From: GCA-2770975 sp050248915
GTDB lineage: Bacteria; Cyanobacteriota; Sericytochromatia; UBA7694
Direction of reading: 5' to 3'
Assembly (NCBI GenBank): GCA_050248915.1
Contig: JBFWRL010000191.1
Span: 1 to 9,542, forward strand
DNA length: 9,542 nucleotides
A program made the position numbers and the translations under genes. Positions within the stretch are counted from its first letter, which is position 1. Every line of letters begins with the position of its first letter. The notes below the pieces were generated by a model, which was given only the letters and a program-made list of their open reading frames with translations, did no database searches and was not told where the DNA came from. Positions 1-4,228 of the stretch are shown here, piece after piece.

Positions 1-2
1 CC

Positions 3-122
3 TTTGGCATTGTGCTCTGGGAAATGTACAATGAGGCGGGCAGCAAAGAGCCCTTCTTCCGCTTGACCTTGCCTTCTCTGGAATTTCCCTCCAGCATTGA
101 AGACAGCCGATTTAAGGTCTGA
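3..122 (+). CDS. C-terminal end of an unidentified protein (5' end outside window)
   Basis: One frame is open from base 3 to a TGA at 120-122 and gives 39 residues that begin FGIVLWEMYNEAG and end EDSRFKV. The other two rightward frames close early. A strong rightward terminator 15 bases after the stop supports this as the true end of a gene. The fragment is too short to identify. FGIVLWEM recalls subdomain IX of Ser/Thr and Tyr kinases, but only 31 residues follow it, too few for the rest of a kinase domain, so I do not call it a kinase. Confidence 0.6.
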   Translation, partial: FGIVLWEMYNEAGSKEPFFRLTLPSLEFPSSIEDSRFKV

Positions 123-137
123 TTTCGCGATTGTATA

Positions 138-172
138 AGCGGCCCGGAAGTCTTTCCGGGCCGCTGGTTTTT
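138..172 (+). terminator. Rho-independent terminator of the left-edge gene
   Basis: A perfect 12-bp inverted repeat (AGCGGCCCGGAA at 138-149, its complement at 154-165) encloses a 4-base loop and is followed by GG and five Ts at 168-172. The T run lies on the rightward side, so it serves the gene ending at 122. Read from the other strand the hairpin has no proper T run, but it could still slow transcription arriving from the leftward glycosyltransferase gene, whose stop codon is at 204-206. Confidence 0.9.
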
Positions 173-193
173 GGCCATTTTTTTTGGCCATTT
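168..193. repeat. 13-bp T-rich tandem repeat beside the terminator
   Basis: The unit TTTTTGGCCATTT occurs twice back to back (168-180 and 181-193) and is followed by three more Ts. It duplicates the T tract of the terminator and fills most of the gap before the convergent gene. It probably arose by slippage and may give a second T-rich release site. Confidence 0.7.
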
Positions 194-203
194 TTTGTCC
201 GGG

Positions 204-2228
204 TTAAAGGCTGCGCCCCCCTGTGGCCAGATGGGCTTCCATGAGTGCGCGCTCAAAAGATCTGAGTGCAGGCTGAAAAAGAAAAATGTGTGGGTTCTTT
301 GCCAAGATGGCTTGACTGACCGCGCCGCGTAAATCTGAATCATTGGCCCAATTGAAGGCTTTGTCGATATAATCAGCGGGATTCTGGGCGATGAGTTCAC
401 CCAAGCCCATCTGATGGTAAAACATGGCTGCAAAACGGCCTCTGGCAAAAATGGGGGCCAACGCCACAACCGGGATGCCACAGGCAAAGGCCGAAAAAAG
501 AGTGGTGCCACTGCCAAAGGGAAAGGTTTCCAAATAGACCTCCGCATTGAGCAATAATTGCAAAAAATCGTGGGGGTTCAGCCACGGTAAAAACCAAATG
601 CGCTCTGATTGTGGGCCCATGCTTTTGCTAAAACGGGCTTTTAAACGTGTGTCCAGACCACTTTGGGGCCGATCCAAAAGCAGAATCAGGCCTTGGGGAT
701 CGCGGGCCAAAATTTCGCCAAAGAGGGGGTCCATTTCTGGGTGCAGTTTAAACAAGCTGACCGGACAAAGATAGAGATTTTTGTGATTCGGCAAGCCCCA
801 TTTTTCGCGAATATTTTGTCGGGCAGGGAGAAGCGGTGCGGTTACAAATGTCGGCAATATTTCTGGGCGCAGCAATTTTTCGCGGTAATGGCTCTGCCCT
901 TCTGCTGTGTCGAGCCATTTGCTGCTGATAAACCCGTCAATCTGGGCTGAGCCCGATGTGACGGGATGCCCTGGAAAAACCCATTGCACGGGAGCAAGGC
1001 GATACTGGCCCAAAAGCCAAGTCGGCAGATGGGGGCCCAGATCGGTATAAAGCAAGATATCTGGCTGCCAACGGCGTATGGTTTGCAATTGATCGGCTAA
1101 ATTGGGAGGCAATTCTGACCAAAAATCAGCTCTTTGGCGCATGCGCTCAGTGGTTGCATCCGACACAAGCGGTGAAAGTGAAAAACATCCCAGTTCAAAG
1201 TGCTCCTGGGAAAGATTTTCGAGCAATCCCCCAAAACATTGCATCAAGGAGTGGGTGTGAAAATAATGTGAGACGCAGGCCACTTTCAGCCGTGAGCTGT
1301 TGGACGGTGGCAAGAGTCCCGGTTCTGGGGGCAAAAACTGTTTGTAGAGGTCACTGAGCAGGCTGAGGGCGCGACAATCGTTGAACCCTTGATAGGGGAG
1401 ATAAAAGGGCAAAGAACCCACTTCTGCGACAGGGTCGACAATCTGAAGTGGCTCGGCGCTCTGGGCCAGCGTTTCTAAGGCCGCTTCCCAGGCTTGCCGG
1501 GTCTGAAGCAATTCAGTTTGACTTTGATAGACGGGCGGCAGGAGTGAAAGTTGGGCCAATTTAAAACCATCAAATGCTGAAAATTTAACACCACGTTGCA
1601 AGCTTTGCTGGGCCTCAGCGAGCTTGCCAGATTCACTTTGGGCATGCGCCAATTGCAGACAAATGTGTGCTTTTTCGCGATCTGAGGCAGATTTTAAGAG
1701 GGCCCTTTCTAAACTCGCTTCGGCACTTATAAACTGCAAGTTGGCCATTTGCAATTCTGCCAATGCCAACCAGATTGATGCTCGCTCGGGGGCCAAATAA
1801 CTCAATTTTTGCAGGGTTTGAATGGCGGCAGGCAATTGGCCTTGGGCCCGCCATAATCGTGACAATTTCATGTATAAGCGCAAGGTTTGGGGGGCTGTTT
1901 CAAGGGCCTTTTGATAGGCATTGAGCGCTTCTTGGGTCGCCTGTTGGGTATTTTCTGCCAGGCACAGATCGCCCAGGCTTTCCCAAATCTGGGCTTGGGC
2001 ACGGTCTTCTGGACAATCGGCCAAAGCCCAAACAAATTGCGCTTTGGCCTCTTTTAACCTGCCCAGGTTTTGCAAGACCCAAGCCAAATTATTGCGGCAA
2101 GCCCAAAAATCGGGGTGTAAGTCCAACGCCTGTTGATAAAAGGCCAGGGCTATTTCGGGATTTTGTTCCATGTGCAAGAGTCCCAACCGGAAAGCCAGAT
2201 TGGGCAGAGTTGGGTATTCGGCAAACAA
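204..2228 (-). CDS. TPR-containing GT41 (SPINDLY/OGT-like) glycosyltransferase
   Basis: This is a probable cytoplasmic O-glycosyltransferase of family GT41, which moves a sugar from a nucleotide sugar to Ser/Thr (O-GlcNAc or O-fucose in eukaryotes); donor and acceptor here are unknown. Numbering from the TTG at 2228 (674 aa), about six TPR units fill residues 8-220 and a catalytic region runs from about 313 to 645. Segments align by eye with human OGT: KVACVSHYFHTHS (H326 near OGT His498), FPGHPVTSG (418-426, OGT YPGTSG region), SLFKLHPE (K494 matching OGT Lys842), ETFPFGSGTT (567-576, OGT DTPLCNGHTT) and GELIAQN. There is no signal peptide or membrane segment. The TTG start has no ribosome site, and the frame stays open upstream through another TPR helix pair, so translation probably begins near 2321, coupled to the acidic gene. 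Family call is firm; sugar and target are not. Confidence 0.9.
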   Translation of the reverse strand: MFAEYPTLPNLAFRLGLLHMEQNPEIALAFYQQALDLHPDFWACRNNLAWVLQNLGRLKEAKAQFVWALADCPEDRAQAQIWESLGDLCLAENTQQATQEALNAYQKALETAPQTLRLYMKLSRLWRAQGQLPAAIQTLQKLSYLAPERASIWLALAELQMANLQFISAEASLERALLKSASDREKAHICLQLAHAQSESGKLAEAQQSLQRGVKFSAFDGFKLAQLSLLPPVYQSQTELLQTRQAWEAALETLAQSAEPLQIVDPVAEVGSLPFYLPYQGFNDCRALSLLSDLYKQFLPPEPGLLPPSNSSRLKVACVSHYFHTHSLMQCFGGLLENLSQEHFELGCFSLSPLVSDATTERMRQRADFWSELPPNLADQLQTIRRWQPDILLYTDLGPHLPTWLLGQYRLAPVQWVFPGHPVTSGSAQIDGFISSKWLDTAEGQSHYREKLLRPEILPTFVTAPLLPARQNIREKWGLPNHKNLYLCPVSLFKLHPEMDPLFGEILARDPQGLILLLDRPQSGLDTRLKARFSKSMGPQSERIWFLPWLNPHDFLQLLLNAEVYLETFPFGSGTTLFSAFACGIPVVALAPIFARGRFAAMFYHQMGLGELIAQNPADYIDKAFNWANDSDLRGAVSQAILAKNPHIFLFQPALRSFERALMEAHLATGGRSL

Positions 2229-2321
2229 CGCCAGGAAAGTGCGCTTGGCGGCCTCTGGTTCCTGTGCTTCGAGGGCCTTTGCGGCCTCAAATCGTGCTAG
2301 AGCCAGAGGATCAGGAATCAG
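2229..2321 (-). other. Probable missing N-terminus of the glycosyltransferase (CTG start, CTGA overlap)
   Basis: The glycosyltransferase frame stays open upstream of the TTG to a TAG at 2328-2330. The 31 extra codons read like a TPR unit (ARFEAAKALEAQEPEAAKRT, then LALFAEYP across the TTG). No ATG, GTG or TTG occurs in the extension. A CTG at 2321-2319 overlaps the TGA of the acidic gene (2320-2318) as CTGA, the geometry of the common ATGA/GTGA translational coupling. ATT codons at 2324 and 2318 are less likely alternatives. Starting at the CTG gives 705 residues. The coding character is seen directly; the start codon is inferred. Confidence 0.6.
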
Positions 2322-2542
2322 AATCCACTATCGCCCCCGGATTCATCATAGTCTCCGTCAAAATCCGAATCGGTGTCATAATAATCATCATCTTCACTCT
2401 CGTCAATCTCCTGATCAGAGAGGTCGTATTCTTCACTGCTATCCATGATCAGAGAGACAGAAGAATCCGACTCTTCACCCAAGGCCTCATCATGATCTTC
2501 GTCTTCTTCAGTTGCCGCATCTGTTTCAAATTCCAGATTCAT
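2318..2542 (-). CDS. Small, extremely acidic, Ser-rich protein, unknown function
   Basis: This 74-residue protein starts at ATG 2542-2540 behind a good ribosome site. It holds 19 Asp and 14 Glu (45% acidic), 11 Ser, one His and no Lys, Arg or Cys. It should be strongly negative and probably disordered. Residues 56-66 alternate Asp with another residue (DTDSDFDGDYD), which resembles Asp-rich calcium-binding loops, and runs such as SDSSVS and DSSEEYDLSD are potential Ser/Thr modification sites. It is the first gene of a leftward operon and its stop overlaps the likely start of the GT41 glycosyltransferase. This suggests a linked role, for example acceptor substrate, regulator or chaperone, which is inference. 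I recognise no family. The strong ribosome site and coupling argue against a chance reading frame. Confidence 0.75.
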   Translation of the reverse strand: MNLEFETDAATEEDEDHDEALGEESDSSVSLIMDSSEEYDLSDQEIDESEDDDYYDTDSDFDGDYDESGGDSGF

Positions 2543-2548
2543 GCCGTG

Positions 2549-2556
2549 CTCCTTTT
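2549..2556 (-). promoter_or_regulatory. Ribosome binding site of the acidic protein gene
   Basis: On the minus strand AAAAGGAG lies 6 bases before the ATG at 2542. It is among the best Shine-Dalgarno matches in the window and is the main proof that the small acidic frame is translated. Confidence 0.85.
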
Positions 2557-2576
2557 GGGGGGGAGAACCACCCTCA

Positions 2577-2620
2577 TTTACTTGTGCCCTGTTTTTATAC
2601 TATCATACGCATTGGCCAAA
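2577..2620. promoter_or_regulatory. Divergent promoter region between the acidic operon and the Pcp-like gene
   Basis: The 123-bp gap (2543-2665) separates divergent starts and has an AT-rich core. Rightward, TTTACT (2577-2582) and TATCAT (2601-2606) are 18 bases apart and resemble -35 and -10 boxes. Leftward, minus-strand TATAAA (2594-2599) with ATTTGG (2616-2621) upstream is a weak candidate. The two would overlap, so RNA polymerase may serve only one direction at a time. Matches are partial; no repressor site is seen. Confidence 0.35.
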
Positions 2621-2665
2621 TACCCGCTCCCAAAGGCCCGAATGCCCCAATTGAGAAAGATCTAA

Positions 2666-3232
2666 ATGATGACCCGGATTTGGATTTATGGCTTTGTTCC
2701 CTTTCGCCGTTACCGCAAAAATATCACCCAAGAATTGCTCTTGCGTTTACCTGCCAGAGCGGGATTAATCACCCAAGTTTTGCCTGTTGTTTTTGAGTCT
2801 GAGCAATTTCTCGGGCCCGTTGAAGCCTTGAAACCTGACTATATTTTGGGGCTGGGCCAATGTCCCCGAGGCCGTTTATTGCGTTTGGAACGCAGAGCTT
2901 ATAACCAGATGGTGGATCGCAGCCAAAATTGTGAACAGCAAATAGATGCCTCTCAACCCGATTGGATTTCGCTGAAATGGCAATTGCCGCTGCGCAGCGA
3001 TTGCCGAATTTCGTTGGATGCCGGGCGCTATGTTTGCAATTATTCGATGTTTGTCTTGGCACAATATGCCCAGCAAGAGGGGATTCCCACTGCTTTTGTG
3101 CATGTTCCCAGAACCTATTCAATCTACAGGGGATTGGCTTGGCTGGAGTGTGTACTTGGAGACTTGGGGCTCAATGCAGTTCCGCCCTGCGCGCCAAAAT
3201 CTGATCAAAGCGGGCTTCCAGAGCTGGATTGA
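2666..3232 (+). CDS. pcp: Pyroglutamyl-peptidase I-like cysteine peptidase (family C15)
   Basis: This enzyme is likely to remove N-terminal pyroglutamate from peptides in the cytoplasm. The 188 residues carry the family landmarks in order: YGFVPF at 8-13 (canonical GFEPF), LERRAYN with catalytic Glu75, SLDAGRYVCN at 116-125 with catalytic Cys124 (fitting the family's Cys signature), and FVHVP with catalytic His146. The triad is intact. The protein is somewhat shorter than the usual 200-215 residues, and the part after His146 does not follow the usual pattern. The ATG at 2666 is followed by a second ATG at 2669; only a weak purine-rich GAGAAAGA (2653-2660) precedes them. The last ~20 codons overlap the convergent HD-hydrolase gene, so the tail may be an extension acquired by loss of an earlier stop. 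The Glu-to-Val change in GFxPF could alter specificity. Confidence 0.85.
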   Translation: MMTRIWIYGFVPFRRYRKNITQELLLRLPARAGLITQVLPVVFESEQFLGPVEALKPDYILGLGQCPRGRLLRLERRAYNQMVDRSQNCEQQIDASQPDWISLKWQLPLRSDCRISLDAGRYVCNYSMFVLAQYAQQEGIPTAFVHVPRTYSIYRGLAWLECVLGDLGLNAVPPCAPKSDQSGLPELD

Positions 3233-3701
3233 CACCACGCAACCCCAAACCCACCTGTTCGGCCCAATCAAAATAGGCCAATCTGCGCGACAGCGGCCAG
3301 TCTGCAGGGGGGGTTCGCAAAATATCTTGTAAATTGCAGATTTTGTCAGCAAGTTTGAGTTGTTTGGCTATGGGGCTTAAATGGGGGGCATGTTCTATTT
3401 GCAATCTTTTGCGTTCCGCTTTGGGCAGAGATTTGTCATCACTGACAGCTTGAACCAGGCTGCAAATTTCGTCACCAAAGGCCAAAGCCAATTCGCTGAC
3501 TGTGGTGGGCGTGTCTTCCAGGGTGTCATGGAGCAGGGCGGCCATCACCAAGGGCTGATCGCAGACCCCTCCCACTTCCGTGAGCAGGTAAGCGACTTCA
3601 ATTGGATGGTTGATGTAAGGGGTTTGACCATCTTTGCGCAATTGACCCGCATGTTTTTGGGCGGAAAAATGCAGTACACGGGTCCAAAGAGCAATATCCA
3701 T
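3171..3701 (-). CDS. MESH1-type HD hydrolase (stand-alone (p)ppGpp hydrolase or NADPH phosphatase)
   Basis: This small single-domain HD metallohydrolase of 176 residues is almost the length of human MESH1/HDDC3 (179). Such enzymes remove the 3'-pyrophosphate of (p)ppGpp; MESH1 also dephosphorylates NADPH. Visible signatures are HAGQLRKDGQTPYINHP (His32), ALLHDTLEDT (His58, Asp59, Glu62, Asp63) and KLADKICNL (Asp119). These match the MESH1 Mn ligands H35, H61, D62, D122 and catalytic E65, D66 with a constant offset of 3. The stretch DDKSLPKAERKRLQIEHAPH and the end YFDWAEQV-GL-G-NPALE are also very MESH1-like. No synthetase or regulatory domain is attached, so it is a small alarmone hydrolase, not a full RelA/SpoT. 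The ATG at 3701 lacks a clear ribosome site and lies 24 bases after the upstream gene, so translation is probably coupled. Its 3' end overlaps the Pcp-like gene. Confidence 0.93.
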   Translation of the reverse strand: MDIALWTRVLHFSAQKHAGQLRKDGQTPYINHPIEVAYLLTEVGGVCDQPLVMAALLHDTLEDTPTTVSELALAFGDEICSLVQAVSDDKSLPKAERKRLQIEHAPHLSPIAKQLKLADKICNLQDILRTPPADWPLSRRLAYFDWAEQVGLGLRGVNPALEARFDQILARRAELH

Positions 3702-3725
3702 AGGTGAATGTTTGTTGTTCTGGTT

Positions 3726-3992
3726 TTAAGCGGGCACTTTGGACTTGAGTGCCTGTCCACCCAATAATTCGGCAAACGCCTCCCCCAATGCCTGGTCACC
3801 CTCTTCACCTGTGGGCAAAGGCAGTTCCCGTTGGGATAGGTACCAGCCAAACAACATCTCTGTCATTTCGACAGAGGTGGGGTGATCATCTGTGGCCGGA
3901 ACGCTGTCCAGCCAATAAAGACTGCGATTGCGAATCTGAAATCGCAGACCTTCAGGGGTCATAAAATATTCAGGTGAGGTATTTCGGTTCAT
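3726..3992 (-). CDS. Short unknown protein, first gene of the MESH1-like operon
   Basis: This 88-residue soluble protein begins MNRNTSPEYFMTPEGLRF. The frame can extend 4 codons to a TTG at 4004. I prefer the ATG at 3992, which has GGA 8 bases before it and lies about 35 bases after a good promoter. The N-terminal half is polar and aromatic (RFQIRNRSLYWLDSVP) and could form short beta strands. The C-terminal half looks helical and acidic (TGEEGDQALGEAFAELLGG). No signal peptide, membrane segment or metal-binding pattern is seen, and I recognise no family. The hydrolase gene starts 24 bases after its stop, so the two are likely co-transcribed and this protein may be a partner or regulator of the hydrolase, which is inference. 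Confidence 0.75.
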   Translation of the reverse strand: MNRNTSPEYFMTPEGLRFQIRNRSLYWLDSVPATDDHPTSVEMTEMLFGWYLSQRELPLPTGEEGDQALGEAFAELLGGQALKSKVPA

Positions 3993-4033
3993 ATGCGCGT
4001 CCAAAACTCATTTAACTTTCAGCTATAAGACCT

Positions 4034-4042
4034 ATTGTAACA
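4034..4042 (-). promoter_or_regulatory. Extended -10 promoter of the MESH1-like operon
   Basis: On the minus strand TGTTACAAT combines an extended TGn motif with a TACAAT -10 box (4034-4039). A start site near 4027 would leave a leader of about 35 bases before the ATG at 3992. The -35 region (TACATT about 17 bases upstream) is poor, as is common with extended -10 promoters. Confidence 0.55.
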
Positions 4043-4150
4043 GAAAACGTCTTCAAAATGTATCATAAACTTTAAAAATACATGCAATTATTTTGCTGTT
4101 TCTATCAGTCTGTTTTGGGCGAAATTTGGGGATCAATTTGTTTTTTTGCA

Positions 4151-4179
4151 GTCAGATATTTGGCTTTAGCAGCTATAAT
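4151..4179 (+). promoter_or_regulatory. Promoter of the giant-protein gene
   Basis: A perfect TATAAT -10 box lies at 4174-4179. A weak -35 candidate, GTCAGA (4151-4156), is 17 bases upstream. Transcription from about 4186 leaves a leader of roughly 43 bases before the GTG at 4229. This position rules out the in-frame ATG at 4082 as the start for this transcript. Confidence 0.65.
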
Positions 4180-4218
4180 ACATCGCGACCCCTATTTTTG
4201 TGCTTGTATGCTATCCGT

Positions 4219-4223
4219 GGAGG
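4219..4223 (+). promoter_or_regulatory. Ribosome binding site that fixes the GTG start of the giant protein
   Basis: GGAGG lies 5 bases before GTG 4229-4231. The in-frame ATGs at 4082 and 4208 have no such site. This is the main reason to place the start at 4229. Confidence 0.85.
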
Positions 4224-4228
4224 ATATT

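Noticed and set aside
3..122. Protein kinase tail suggested by FGIVLWEM
   Set aside because: Only 31 residues follow, too few for the kinase subdomains after IX, and no upstream sequence is available to test it.
2318..2345. Programmed -1 frameshift fusing the acidic protein to the glycosyltransferase
   Set aside because: The window between the TAG at 2328-2330 and the TGA at 2318-2320 is only about ten bases and contains no slippery heptamer. CTGA coupling explains the layout more simply.
2210..2665. Rightward 151-residue frame with hydrophobic stretches (IIIIIFTLVNLLI, FILSYALA) resembling a membrane protein
   Set aside because: It is the antisense of the Asp/Glu-rich gene: GAT/GAA codons read backwards give Ile/Phe/Leu codons. 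The leftward frame has the strong ribosome site and the operon context.
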